Positions 1 to 15,500 are shown, counted from the first letter of the stretch. The stretch is DNA of 64,000 bases from Ampullaceana balthica (GCA_944989445.1 CALYLW010000016.1:999476-1063475); one strand, 5' to 3'. The notes: generated by a model from the letters alone, not told the origin. Numbers and translations: made by a program.

Positions 1-199
1 TAAATTATTGAATTTTTAGATTTCTTTATTTATTCCTATGTAACAAGTTATTTTTTTAGATAGAGTGTCGCGGTGCGTATTATATTGAAAAACCTTTCTG
101 TCGCGCAATAAGGTGCTAATATTATTGACAACACTTTTTATAAACATATTCCTGATCGGTGCGAATTACGTTAAACATGTTTTACGACACAACTGCAAT

Positions 200-300
200 T
201 TTGTATTTTTGGATGGTCTTGCGCTGCGTATTATAATGAACATTCTTTTAGTTACTTCTAGTACATAAGGATTTATAGTCAAAAACTTGTTTTTTTACGG
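200..300 (-). repeat. Partial copy of dispersed repeat R1
   Basis: It shares the R1 terminus (GACTATAAATCC, then TTTTTGACTATAA read on the minus strand, ending near CCGTAAAAA) with full copies at 13719, 28224 and 56716. Confidence 0.5.
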
Positions 301-304
301 TTTT

Positions 305-310
305 TTTATT
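305..310 (-). terminator. Candidate polyadenylation signal of gene 1
   Basis: AATAAA on the minus strand, about 90 nt after the possible TAG at 400. It sits at the edge of a dispersed repeat, so it may be coincidental. Confidence 0.35.
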
Positions 311-399
311 ACATATATTCCCAAGGCTTAAGTTAACTCTCTACATTGTAAATAAGGAGAAAACTCCTTGACTTACGAGATGACATGAGGAATTTTCAA

Positions 400-581
400 C
401 TAAAGACAACAACATGAGACTAACTTTTGCTGCATACCTGAGCTTGCTAATCGCCTTCTCTTAACTATAATACTCAATATGGCCAGCGCCACTGCAACGA
501 TGTATGTGACAAGGACAGCGTACCAGAAGATCATTGTGGTACTGAAAAGGCTTTCAAAATCTTGCGATTTTATGATACCAC
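400..581 (-). CDS. Gene 1 exon 17: transmembrane segment and short cytoplasmic tail
   Basis: The acceptor is ttctacag at 583-582, phase 1. It encodes a helix of about 24 residues (MIFWYAVLVTYIVAVALAIL) followed by the stop-transfer sequence KRRR. Two endings are possible. Reading through gives a TAG at 402-400 and a tail of about 15 residues, with AATAAA at 310-305. Alternatively, a good donor TCAG|GTATGC at 438 gives a phase 1-1 exon 438-581 joined to a tail exon outside the window. Confidence 0.75.
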
Positions 582-3500
582 CTGTAGAAAGATAATTTGG
601 ATAAAAAACAAGGTAGGTATACATTGTCGAAAACGATAAGCATGGCAGAAATCTGACAACAAACAAGAATTTATTCGAGGACATTTCTCAAAGAGTTCGT
701 CTAACCATTTAAAATTATATCAAACTTATTACGTTAGAAGCACTAACACTGTAAAAAATTTGTAAGCAAACAATCTCAAAAACGTAACTGGAAAAATCCC
801 TTTTCAATAAATATTGAGTGATATTTATAAAATCGTTTCTAAAACATTATTTTTTACAAGGAATCAAACGACTTTTTCAACTTATAGAACCTTACAGTCA
901 ATAGCCATCTTTTTTCAATTTAGATTTTACATTATTCGTATGTCCGGACCCATTTCTCGTACAGAAATAAATATATTAAAAAAACAATAGCTTTGTAGAA
1001 CTAGTCTTACCTCGTTTACAATGATGACCGTATTGTTTGTCTGGGCACTGGTAGCAGTAACCGTTGTAGTTGCACCTGCTGTTAATACAAGACTCTATGC
1101 AGAGATGATCACAGTTGGAGCTGTAGTAGGGCGGGGCACAATCTGTTGATGTAATGGCGACACGTGATAGAAAGTTGGTTCTTGTATTTACTGGTACTGA
1201 GTTCTACCATTTATTTGTATTGGTTTCTTGTATTTACTGATATTGGGTTCTTGTGTCTATTTGATTTTGTTTCTTCGTTTCTTCTTTTTATCGGTATTTG
1301 GTTCTTGTATTTATTTAATTTGGATTCTTGTATTTATTTGTAGGCCTATAGGGTTCTTGTATTTATTTGTATAGGTTTCTATTATTTATTAATATTGGTT
1401 TCTTGTATTTATTTGTATTGGATTCGTGTAGGTATTTGAATTGGGTTCTTATATTTATTGGTATTATGTATTGGATCATTTTATTTATTGATAGTTGGTT
1501 ATTGTATTTATTGATAGTTGGTTATTGTATTTATTGATAGTTGGTTATTGTATTTATTGATAGTTGGTTATTGTATTCATCGGTTTTGGTTTCTTGTATT
1601 TATTGGTTTGTTTTATTGTATTCAGTAGCCTGAATTGACTCTCTAGTCTCAAGTCACTTATTTATCCCAGTGGGAGAAGGATAAGATTTGTTCTATAAAT
1701 AGATGAGTGGTCCATCGTTTATTTTCAATACAATTGTCATGCTAACAATAAAAAAATAATTTATAAAAAAAATCAATATGGAAATGAACACGTTTTTTAA
1801 AGTTTAATTTAAGAAGAGTTTAAAACATAATGTAAATCATGGGACAAACAACTGACTTTCGTTAAGAACATACATATTATATAAGAATCATTTATTTTGT
1901 TAAATTTGTATTTTTTCCATTGTTGTGAAATAGATTTATAATAATGTATATTTCTCACTTTCAAATAAATTAATTATCTTTAGTGATCACAAAAACTTAC
2001 AGACTTGAACGTTAAAACTCTGAATAAAATATTTGTCATTATGCTTAAACACGCGAAAACAGTTTGTAGAAGAATGTTTCTTTTAAATGAGTTCCATAAT
2101 TAGCATATCGTCTTTGAATTTACTCTACATTTACTTTATGCTTGCACAAAATATCACCAATTTTGAACATCAAATAAACAATACTAGATATCACCTGCGG
2201 CGTAACATACACGTCAGACTTGCACATGGATAGTGCAAATAAGAGTGGGGAAAAAACGGACACGAATAGCAGCACTAAGAAATGAGAACAACGCGAGTGA
2301 ACGTTGGCGGAATCGCCGACGCATTTTTGGCCCATTGACATGAGCACATGCGTTAGCTAACTGCCCCACCCTGCACCACCCTCGCTTGCCAACCATAAAC
2401 TGTTGTGGTCGACCCTAGCGAGGGTCATTCGTCATCCCTTTTTGCTCATTTCTTGTGTTTGTCCTAATTTCTGGTGAATTATTTAAATAGATTTAAACAA
2501 AATTTGTACCAAAATATACCGGGTACATCAAAACCTATTTTTAAAAGATAAAACGTATTAACTTAAGACACATGCCTACAATGACAAACAACAAATATTT
2601 AAGATTTTTTAAAAAATCATTCACTTATTCAATGGTGTTGGGGATGAGTTCGAAGTCCCTTACCGCCATAAATCTCCACTTCGCACACACTCAGTGACCC
2701 AGAGGCCACAACAAACGTCACCGTGGTTGCCATGGATCCGTTAGAATCTGACCGGAACACGACGTGTCGGTCACCGGAAGTGGCGACGTAGTTGAATGCG
2801 GTTTGAACCTCGTCAAACAATCCAGATAGTGTGAAGTCATCCTTGGTCCCCTGGCTCTTATCTGAGTGAGAATCTTGTATTTTTAACGATCAGCTAAGCC
2901 GAGACATTAACATATAATATTTAGGTAATACGTCGCTGAAGTTACTAACGCTATTGTGAATGAAGCTAAATTATATTCCAAATTTAATCACGATATGATT
3001 TTATTTAAAAAAATAACGAAAGTAATTAAGCACATACTATTTTTTGGGTTTAATAATGTTTTCAAAACAGAATGAATATGGCATTGAGAAATCGATCAAT
3101 ATATTTCAGTGGCGTGGTCCAAATGTTCCATGACATTCCAAACATTTAAAAAAAGCTAATTTAGATTTTGAAATAATTTCAGATCAGTCTTTGCTCCTGA
3201 AAATTCAAAATGATTTTTTTTACATTGCATATTTTAGGAAGTACCTTTTAAAAAAACCCAACAAAAACATCAAATAAACTTTATCCAATAAGCAATATTG
3301 TCAATCATTACTCCATTCCACTAACTGAGTATTATAATCTTGTTCATCATTAATCTAATTATGATTATACAACACACATTCACATACATGCTAATGCAAC
3401 CTTCAAATAAACATACGAATAAAATAACGTTTCTTTTTTAGTATTCAAGAACAAATACTCGTTCTTCCCGTCCGGAATTCCAACATTCTATCAACATCAT

Positions 3501-6500
3501 GGGCGTAGGGAAGGGTGGGGGGCAAGGGGGGGCATTTGCCCCCCCCCTACATTTGAGAATTTTTTTTTATTTATTAAATGCATTAATACATGTTGTATTT
3601 TAACTATTACAGCACTAATTTGTAAGTCTTTTTAATTTCTAAGGCTTTTTTCAACCCTTATTTTATACTGAACTTGAATTTAATTGAAAATTGTACCTGT
3701 ATGGCATTGCCAGTTAAAATAAAAAAAAGTGGGATTTTTTGCATCCCCTGGAAAAATTCCTAGCGACGCCCATGATCAACATTTAAAACTCCAATGAAAA
3801 TGCAAGACTAGACATATAACCATAGAAAAGAGTGGGTTGCAAAAATCTTCTGTATAGAAGGAGCGGCTGTAACAAAAAAATATAATATAAGCTTGTTCGT
3901 AAAGAAAACGTTAAATTTAAACAGTACCTTTGAATTATTTTCAAGAAACATTCTTTTTTTAAATTCAATGGCAAATCACTAAGGCATTCAATGGAAAAAG
4001 GTGATACAAAATACAAGCAATCACTCAGGCAGCCAATGGCACAACACGATACAACTAACCAGCAATCACTCAGGCAGCCAATGGCATAACACGACACAAC
4101 TAACCAGCAATCACTCATACAGCTAATGGCACAACATGACACAAATAACCAGCAATCACTCAGGCAGCCAAGGGCAGAACACGACACAACTAACCAGCAA
4201 TCACTCAGGCAGCCAATGGCACAACACGACACAACTAACCATCAATCACTCAGGCAGCTAATGACACAACACGACACAGCTAACCAGCAATCACTCAGGC
4301 AGCCAAGGGCACAACACGACACAAATAACCAGCAATCACTCAGGCAGCCAATGGCACAACACGACACAACTAACCAGCAATCACTCAGGCAGCTAATGGC
4401 ACAACACGACACAACTAACCAGCTGTCACCCAGGCAGCTAATGGCACAACACGACACAACTAACCAGAAGTCACTCAGGCAGCTCATGGCACAACACGAC
4501 ACAACTAACCAGCAATCACTCAGGCAGCTAATGGCACAACACGACACAACTAACCAGCAATCACTCTGGCAGCTAATGGCACAACACGACACAACTAACC
4601 AGCAATCACTCAGGCAGCCAATGGCACAACACGACACAAGTAACCAGCAGTCACTCAGGCAGCCAATGGCACAACACGACACAAGTAACCAGCAGTCACT
4701 CAGGCAGCTAATGGCACAACACGACACAACTAACCAGCAATAACTCAGGCAGCTTTTGGCACAACACGACACAACTAACCAGCTATCACTCAGGCAGCTA
4801 ATGGCACAACACGACACAACTAACCAGAAGTCACTGAGGCAGTTAATGGCACAAAACGACACAACAAACCAACAGTCATGCAGGCAGGTAATGGCACAAC
4901 ACGCCACAACTAACCAGCAGTCACTCAGGCAGCCAATGGCACAACACGACACAAGTAACCAGCAGTCACTCACGCAGCTAATGACACAACACGACACAAC
5001 TAACCAGCAATAACTCAGGCAGCTAATGGCAATACACGACACAACTAACCAGCAATCACCCAGGCAGCCAATGGCACAACACGACACAAATAACCAGCAA
5101 TCACTCAGGCAGCCAATGGCACAACACGACACAAGTAACCAGCAGTCATGCAGGCAGGTAATGGCACAACACGACACAACTAACCAGCAATAACTCAGGC
5201 AGCTAATGACACAACACGACACAACTAACCAGCAATCACTCAGGCAGCCAATGGCACAACACGACACAAGTAACCAGCAGTCATGCAGGCAGGTAATGGC
5301 ACAACACGCCACAACTAACCAGCAGTCACTCAGGCAGCCAATGGCAAAACACGACACAAGTAACCAGCAGTCACTCAGGCAGCTAATGGCACAACACGAC
5401 ACAACTAACCAGCAATAACTCAGGCAGCTTATGGCACAACACGACACAACTAACCAGCTATCACTCAGGCAGCTAATGGCACAACACGACAAAACTAACC
5501 AGCAGTCACTCAGGCAGCTGATGGCACAACTGGACATAACTATCCAGCTGTCAAACAGGCAGCTAATGGTACAAAACGACACCAATAACCAGAAGTCACT
5601 GAGGCAGTTAATGGCACAAAACGACACAACAAACCAGCAGTCACTCAGGCAGCTAATGGCACAACACGACACAACTAACCAGCTATCACTAAGCAGCCAA
5701 TGGCACAAGACGACACAACTAATCAGCTATCACTCAGGCAGCTAATGGCACAAAAACACACAACTAAACAGCAGTCATTCAGGCAGAAAATAGCACAACA
5801 CGCCACAACTAACCAGCAGTCACTCAGGCAGCTAAAGGCACAACACGACACAACTAACCAGCAGTCATTCAGGCAGCCAATGGCACAACACGACACAACT
5901 AACCAGCAGTCACTCAGGCAGCCAATGGCACAACACGACACAACTAACCAGCATTCACTCAGGCAGATAATGGCACAACACGACACAACTAACAAGCAAT
6001 TACTCAGGCAGCTAATGGCATAACAGGACACAACTAACCAGCAGTCACTCAGGCAGCTAATGGCAAAACACGACACAACTAACCAACAGTCATTCAGGCA
6101 GCTAATGGCACAACACAACACAACTAACCAGCAATCATTCAGGCAGCTAATGGCACAACACAACACAACTAATCAACAGTCATTCAGGCAGCTAATGGCA
6201 CAACACGACACAACTAATCAACAGTCATTCAGGCAGCTAATGGCACAACACGACACCACTAACCAGAAGTCACTGAGGCAGTTAATGGCACAAAACGACA
6301 CAACAAACCAGCAGTCATTCAGGCACCTAATGGCAAAACACGACACAACTAACCAACAGTCATTTAGGCAGCTAATGGCACAACACGACACAACTAACCA
6401 ACAGTCATTCAGGCAGCTAATAGCACAAACACGACACAACTAACCAGCAATCATTCAGGCAGGTAATGGCACAACACTGCACAACTAACCAACAGTCATT

Positions 6501-9500
6501 CAGGCAGCTAATGGCACAACACGACACAACTAACCTACAGTCATTCAGGTAGCTTATAGCAAAACACGACACAACTAACCAACAGTCATTCAGGCAGCTA
6601 ATGGAACAACACGACACAACTAACCAACAGTCATTCAGGCAGCTAATGGCACAACACGACACAACTAACCAGCAATCATTCAGGCAGCTAATGGCACAAC
6701 ACGACACAACTAACCAACAGTCATTCAGGTAGCTAATGGCACAACACGACACAACTAACCAACAGTCATTCAGGCAGCTAATGGCACAACACGACACAAA
6801 TAACCAGCAGTCACTCAGGCAGCTAATAGCACAACACGACACAACTAACCAGCTCAATCAAGCAGCTAATGGTACAAAACGACACCACTAACCAGAAGTC
6901 ACTGAGGCAGCTAATGGCACAAAACTACACAACAAACCAGCAGTCACTCAGGCAGCTAATGGCACAACACGACACAACTAACCAGCTATCACTGAGCAGC
7001 CAATGGCAAAACACGACACAACTAATCAGCTATCACTCAGGCAGCTAATGGCACAAAAACACACAACTAAACAGCAGTCATTCAGGCAGCCAATGGAACA
7101 ACACGCCACAATTAACCAGCAGTCACTCAGGCAGCTAAAGGCACAACACGACACAACTAAACAGCAGTCATTCAGGCAGCCAATGGCACAACACGACACA
7201 ACTAACCATCAGTCACTCAGTCAGATAATGGCACAACACGTCACAACTAACCAGCAGTCACTCAGGCAGCCAATGGCACAACACGACACAACTAACCAGC
7301 AATCACTCAGGCAGCTAATAGCACAACACGACACAACTAACCAGCAATCACTCAGGCAGCTAATGGTACAAAACGACACCACTAACCAGAAGTCACTGAG
7401 GCAGCTAATGGCACAAAACGACACAACACACCAGCAGTCTCTCAGGCAGCTAATGGCACAACACGACACAACTAACCAGCTATCAATAATCAGCTAATGG
7501 CACAACACGACACACCTAACCAGCTATCACTAAGCAGCCAATGGCACAACACGCCACAACGAACCAGCTATTACTCAAGCAGCTAATGGCACATACGACA
7601 CAACTAACCAGCAGTCACTCAGGCAGCTAATAGCACAACACGACACAACTAACCAGCAATGATTCAGGCAGCTAATGGCACAACACGACACAACTAACCA
7701 GCAATCATTCAGGCAGCTAATGGCACAACACGACACAACTAACCAACAGTCATTCAGGTAGCTAATAGCAAAACACGACACAACTAACCAACAGTCACTC
7801 AGGCAGCTAATGGCACAACACGACACAACTAACCAACAGTCATTCAGGCAGCTAATGGCACAACACGACACAACTAACCAGCAGTCACTCAGGCAGCTAA
7901 TGGCACAACACGACACAAATAACCAGCAATCACTCAGGCAGCTAATGGCACAACACGACACAACTAACCAGCAGTCACTCAGGCAGCTAATGGCACAACA
8001 CGACACAACTAACCAGCATCAATCAGGCAGCTAATGGTACAAAACGACACCACTAACCAGAAGTCACTGAGGCAGCTAATGGCACAAAACGACACAACAA
8101 ACCAGCAGTCACTCAGGCAGCTAATGGCACAACACGACACAACTAACCAGCTATCACTAAGCAGCCAATGGCACAACACGACACAACTAATCAGCTATCA
8201 CTCAGGCAGCTAATGGCACAAAACACGACACAACTAAACAGCAGTCATTCAGGCAGCCAATGGCACAACACGCCACAATAACCAGCAGTCACTCAGGCAG
8301 CTAAAGGCACAACACGACACAACTAACCAGCAGTCATTCAGGCAGCCAATGGCACAACACGACACAGCTAACCAGCAGTCACTCAGGCAGATAATGGCAC
8401 AACATGACAAAACTAACCAGCAATCACTCAGGCAGCTAATGGCACAACACGACACAACTAACCAGAAAGTCACTCAGGCAGCTAATGGTACAAAACGACA
8501 CAACTAACCAGCAAATCACTGAGGCAGCTAATGGCACAACACGACACAACTAACCAGCAGTCATTCAGGCAGCTAATAGCACAACACGACACAACTAACC
8601 AGCTCAATCAAGCAGCTAATGGTACAAAACGACACCACTAACCAGAAGTCACTGAGGCAGCTAATGGCACAAAACTACACAACAAACCAGCAGTCACTCA
8701 GGCAGCTAATGGCACAACACGACACAACTAACCAGCTATCACTAAGCAGCCAATGGCACAACACGACACAACTAATCAGCTATAACTCAGGCAGCTAATG
8801 GCACAAAAACACACAACTAAACAGCAGTCATTCAGGCAGCCAATGGCACAACACGCCACAATTAACCAGCAGTCACTCAGGCAGCTAAAGGCACAACACG
8901 ACACAACTAACCAGCAGTCATTCAGGCAGCCAATGGCACAACACGACACAACTAACCATCAGTCACTCAGTCAGATAATGGCACAACACGACAAAACTAA
9001 CCAGCAGTCACTCAGGCAGCTAATGGCACAACACGACACAACTAACCAGAAGTCACTGAGGCAGCTAATGGCACAAAACGACACAACAAACCAGCAGTCA
9101 TTCAGGCAGCTAATGGCACAAAACACGACACAACACACCAACAGTCATTTCAGGCAGCTAATGGCACAACACGACACAACTAACCAACAGTCATTCAGGT
9201 AGCTAATAGCAAAACACGACACAACTAACCAGCAGTCATTCAGGCAGCTAATGGCACAACACGACACAACTAACCAACAGTCATTCAGGCAGCTAATGGC
9301 ACAACACGACACAACTAACCAACAGTCATTCAGGCAGCTAATGGCACAACACGACACAACTAACCACAGTCATTCAGGCAGCTAATGGCACAACACGACA
9401 CAACTAACCAGCAATCATTCAGGCAGCTAATGGCACAACACGACACAACTAACCAACAGTCATTCAGGCAGCTAATGGCACAACACGACACAACTAACCA

Positions 9501-12500
9501 ACAGTCATTCAGGCAGCTAATGGCACAACACGACACAACTAACCAGCAGTCACTCAGGCAGCTAATGGCACAACACGACACAAATAACCAGCAGTCACTC
9601 AGGCAGCTAATGGCACAACACGACACAAATAACCAGCAATCACTCAGGCAGCTAATTGCACAACACGACACAACTAACCAGCAGTCATTCAGGCAGCTAA
9701 TAGCACAACACGACACAACTAACCAGCTCAATCAAGCAGCTAATGGTACAAAACGACACCACTAACCAGAAGTCACTGAGGCAGCTAATGGCAAAAAACT
9801 ACACAACAAACCAGCAGTCACTCAGGCAGCTAATGGCACAAAAACACACAACTAAACAGCAGTCATTCTGGCAGCCAATGGCACAACACGCCACAATTAA
9901 CCAGCAGTCACTCAGGCAGCTAAAGGCACAACACGACACAACTAAACAGCAGTCATTCAGGCAGCCAATGGCACAACACGACACAACTAACCATCAGTCA
10001 CTCAGTCAGATAATGGCACAACACGACACAACTAACCAGCAGTCACTCAGGCAGCCAATGGCACAACACGACACAACTAACCAGCAATCACTCAGGCAGC
10101 TAATAGCACAACACGACACAACTAACCAGCAATCACTCAGGCAGCTAATGGTACAAAACGACACCACTAACCAGAAGTCACTGAGGCAGCTAATGGCACA
10201 AAACGACACAACACACCAGCAGTCTCTCAGGCAGCTAATGGCACAACACGACACAACTAACCAGCTATCAATAATCAGCTAATGGCACAACACGACACAC
10301 CTAACCAGCTATCACTAAGCAGTCAATGGCACAACACGCCACAACGAACCAGCTATTACTCAAGCAGCTAATGGCACATACGACACAACTAACCAGCAGT
10401 CACTCAGGCAGCTAATAGCACAACACGACACAACTAACCAGCAATGATTCAGGCAGCTAATGGCACAACACGACACAACTAACCAGCAATCATTCAGGCA
10501 GCTAATGGCACAACACGACACAACTAACCAACAGTCATTCAGGTAGCTAATAGCAAAACACGACACAACTAACCAACAGTCACTCAGGCAGCTAATGGCA
10601 CAACACGACACAACTAACCAACAGTCATTCAGGCAGCTAATGGCACAACACGACACAACTAACCAGCAGTCACTCAGGCAGCTAATGGCACAACACGACA
10701 CAAATAACCAGCAATCACTCAGGCAGCTAATTGCACAACACGACACAACTAACCAGCAGTCATTCAGGCAGCTAATAGCACAACACGACACAACTAACCA
10801 GCTCAATCAAGCAGCTAATGGTACAAAACGACACCACTAACCAGAAGTCACTGAGGCAGCTAATGGCACAAAACTACACAACAAACCAGCAGTCACTCAG
10901 GCAGCTAATGGCACAACACGACACAACTAACCAGCTATCACTAAGCAGCCAATGGCACAACACGACACAACTAATCAGCTATCACTCAGGCAGCTAATGG
11001 CACAAAAACACACAACTAAACAGCAGTCATTCAGGCAGCCAATGGCACAACACGCCACAATTAACCAGCAGTCACTCAGGCAGCTAAAGGCACAACACGA
11101 CACAACTAACCAGCAGTCATTCAGGCAGCCAATGGCACAACACGACACAGCTAACCATCAGTCACTCAGTCAGATAATGGCACAACATGACAAAACTAAC
11201 CAGCAATCACTCAGGCAGCTAATAGCACAACACGACACAACTAACCAGAAATCACTCAGGCAGCTAATGGTACAAAACGACACCACTAACCAGAAATCAC
11301 TGAGGCAGCTAATGGCACAACACGACACAACTAACCAGCAGTCATTCAGGCAGCTAATAGCACAACACGACACAACTAACCAGCTCAATCAAGCAGCTAA
11401 TGGTACAAAACGACACCACTAACCAGAAGTCACTGAGGCAGCTAATGGCACAAAACTACACAACAAACCAGCAGTCACTCAGGCAGCTAATGGCACAACA
11501 CGACACAACTAACCAGCTATCACTAAGCAGCCAATGGCACAACACGACACAACTAATCAGCTATAACTCAGGCAGCTAATGGCACAAAAACACACAACTA
11601 AACAGCAGTCATTCAGGCAGCCAATGGCACAACACGCCACAATTAACCAGCAGTCACTCAGGCAGCTAAAGGCACAACACGACACAATTAACCAGCAGTC
11701 ATTCAGGCAGCCAATGGCACAACACGACACAACTAACCATCAGTCACTCAGTCAGATAATGGCACAACACGACAAAACTAACCAGCAATCACTCAGGCAG
11801 CTAATAGCACAACACGACACAACTAACCAGCAATCACTCAGGCAGCTAATGGTACAAAACGACACCACTAACCAGAAGTCACTGAGGCAGCTAATGGCAC
11901 AAAACGACACAACACACCAGCAGTCTCTCAGGCAGCTAATGGCACAATACGACACAACTAACCAGCTATCAATAATCAGCTAATGGCACAACACGACACA
12001 CCTAACCAGCTATCACTAAGCAGCCAATGGCACAACACGCCACAACGAACCAGCTATTACTCAAGCAGCTAATGGCACATACGACACAACTAACCAGCAG
12101 TCACTCAGGCAGCTAATAGCACAACACGACACAACTAACCAGCAATCACTCAGGAAGCTAATGGCACAACACGACACATCTAACCGGCTATCACTCATGA
12201 AGCCAGTGGAACAACACGACACAACTAACCAGCAATCTCTCAGGCAGCCAATAGCACAACACGACAAAACCAAACCAGCTATCACTCAGGCAGCTAATGG
12301 CACGAAACCACACAACTAAACAGTAGTCATTCAGGCAGAATATAGCACAACACGCCACAACTAACCAGCTATCACTCAAGCAGCTAATGGCACAAATACG
12401 ACACAACTAACCAGCAGTCACTCAGGCAGCTAATAGCACAACACGAAACAACTTACTAGTATAAACAATGATTTGGAAGATACTCTGCCGATTAGGGTTT

Positions 12501-15500
12501 CTTATGGTGAATCTGTTCAAGTTAACATTATCGAATTCAATGCACGTCTTATTGCCCAGGTCACCATCAGCTATTCGATTTTCAGATCCATCCAATAAAC
12601 CAGTGACGTATTTGTGCCCTGTATACGCTAAATTGCGTCCTAGAAAATTAAGAAGCTTTGTAAAGTTCACAAATCATAGGGGACATAATGTCAAGTAAAC
12701 AATAATTTTTAATAAAACAAATTTCAAGGTGAATAGAAAATTATATATAAAAAGAAAATATACATAAAAATTTAGTAACATTATTAAACTTTTTAAAAAA
12801 CATTTGTGTTCTGGTCTCAATAAAAACTAGCTATTCCTTATAAAAAAATAAATGGTTATTTTCCGTAATCTGTATCATTAATCTATAATGTCACCCGACA
12901 CTATATTATTGTAATGTTTAAAAAATATTCAATCATCTTGAGAGAAAATATACAAAAGTTAATGTCACTTTAAAGCAAGATTGATGTTTACTTCCTTATA
13001 AAATAAAGTCAAATTATATTTTGCTGTTTATTATGAAGTACCAAAGGGCAGCATCCTTACGAGCACACGGACAAAGCGTCCCGGTGGTCACAGCTCGACA
13101 AGCGGGCTGCCCAAAAATAATTTAAAACAATAAATAAATATTTGTACAAATTGTATTAGTTCTGCAAGCAAGGGCAGCAATCTTTTGGTAGTACCCCCAC
13201 ATACTACAAAACAGGGAGTGTCCCAAAAAAAAAGACTGCTGTAACAGTTGAGGTGCCCCTTCTCCCTCCTCCTCCCCATCAAAAAAAATTAAATAAATCA
13301 ATTAACAATAAAAATACATTTAGAGAAAAATAAAGTTGAGGAATACTGAACTACTAAAAGTTCTATTAAAAACTATTCTAGATCAACGAAAATCGTTGTC
13401 GTTCTCCGTAACCATCATTCGTCATCTTTGAATGTACGACCGTAGTCATGGGCAATATCCGGCGTATAAGACAACCCCGTACATTTAAGAAAATTGTTAG
13501 GGATTTAAAAGTCGTCTTAAACTCCGAAATATACGGAATGTATACAACTTTAAAAAAAATTTCTTGAGCCGTAGTGAGCAGATTATTGATCGTGGTTCAT
13601 TAATAAATATAAGAAGTAGAACAAAGAATTAAAGGTTAATAATCAATATTGATAACTCCTATATTTTACAGTGTAATTTTTGCCTAACCATAAAATGCAT
13701 GTAATTTTTTTTTAAATACCTTGTATTAACTTCACCGCCGTCTCTGTCGTCATCTCTGTCTTGGGCGGGCGGAAAAACAAAAGTAAAAAATGACCCACTT
13801 CCCGTGATCCGATCGAGCTGAAATTTGGCACACGGACCCGTCTCACCTAACAATGCATCGTATCACAATTTCAGATCGATCAAACGTACCGTAATTAAAT
13901 TAATGCATTTTTAGTTTATCCTTATATATCGTATGTAATTTAAATTCACGGTTTGTTTTTTGTTTTTTTTGCCACTTGAGAGTTTGAGTTGACGCTTTGA
14001 CGCGACACATCGAAGAACCGGCGTGCTTTTGTTTACATTTTACGTGTCATGCTGAGCTCAGTCTCCCCCCCTCTAGGGTTATGAAGCAAAGTTGAGTTAA
14101 GACAGATTCAGTCTGTAAATGTTTGTAGCGTTTGAAAATAATCAATACTGTTAGTTATGTCTCATATATAAGTAATTTATAGTCAAAAACTCTATTTTTA
14201 CGTTTTCTTGTGAACACCTACAATTACATCCATTAATTTACAAAAAAAAATTGGATCTGAACTTACATCACCGAGCACTATTTTTGTCAGCAAATCCACT
14301 TACGTGCATTAAATTACAGTGTACCTGAATGCATTGAAACATAAAAAGCGCGTGCTACTTACCCCCATTAATGAACAACGAACACGGTGACCCCTCGCCC
14401 TCCCAGGTCAGCATCAATTTTTTGGTCACAATATCTTGATCGCAGTATATTTCAAGGCTGTTCATGGTCACCTCTACAACCCTCGTGTTGCTACATTGAA
14501 CTTTTGGCCTTGGCGATGAACCGTTCATGTGTTTCCACAAACTCAGCGAAAAATCACGGACTTTAGCTGTATACAAATTACATCCAGAGTAGTAATACTT
14601 TCTTTGGTGCAGCCAAGTATTATGTATGCAAATGTATAACTGAAATAACTTGTAGGAAAAAATTATTGCAGGTCGCTTCACATTTGATGGCGTATTAGAC
14701 TGATTATTTTTATAATTGTGATAGAGATTTTAGTTTTTAATATGGTCAACTGCGGACAGAGATGTTGTGCTCACTTATATGACAGATCTGTCTGGCACTT
14801 ATGGCCATAAAAAGGACTCCCTGAAATATTAGTTATCAACAGGGAGGTAATATATCGCTTTCAATTTTCGACGAGCAATGGGGATTAATGTGTAAAATTA
14901 TTTTATAAATCACTCAACAATTCCGTGTGCCCATGTTCCTGTAACAGCGAGAAAAAAACATTTACTTAGACCTCTTGTGCCAACATTGTTTGTTTTTTAG
15001 AGGCCCACGGTTACCTGTTGGTTCAAACAGAATTCTAAGCCAGGTGAAAATAGTAGGTTCCTTGAGATCCACAGTGACTTTCGTATCTTTGTTCTTGACA
15101 CACGTTGAGTCATTGTTATCGTTCAGATTTCGGTCTGTTATTGCTCCTGACGCAAGGTCAACTGAAGAATAACATAGTTATTGATATGCTTGACCTTTTT
15201 ATTCTTTTTTTTTCCTGCCTTAACATTTAGAAAGAAAGAAAAAAAAATTTGGTTATTTATATATATTTCTTTTAAATCTGAAAATAACCTAATCTTATCG
15301 ATTCTCAGATATGCTCCCAAATATCTTTTGAAAGAATCTCGTGTAAATATGTTTGTGTATAAAAAACAAACTTACAGTACTGACAATCCAAACCAAACCA
15401 GCCATTGTTGCACGGGACATCCTGCTTGCACTTCCCCGTCAGATCGCAGTCCATGTACTTGCAGTGACAAAGAAGCTGACAGTCTTTCCCCGTGTAGCCG

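Noticed and set aside
341..399. Possible terminal exon of gene 1 with acceptor gtctttag
   Set aside because: It would leave a 38-nt intron after the donor at 438, below workable intron length.
4126..11983. Many ORFs of 60-488 residues on both strands encoding 15-residue repeats (MAQHDTTNQQSLRQL; CCAISCLSDCWLVVS)
   Set aside because: The 45-bp period keeps any stop-free frame open. ORFs overlap on both strands, break at random variant units, and lie inside an intron with no promoter or splice evidence. The exon-to-intron read-through frame stops within about 12 codons.
4014..12456. CRISPR-like repeat array
   Set aside because: Units are contiguous with no unique spacers, and the DNA is eukaryotic intron.
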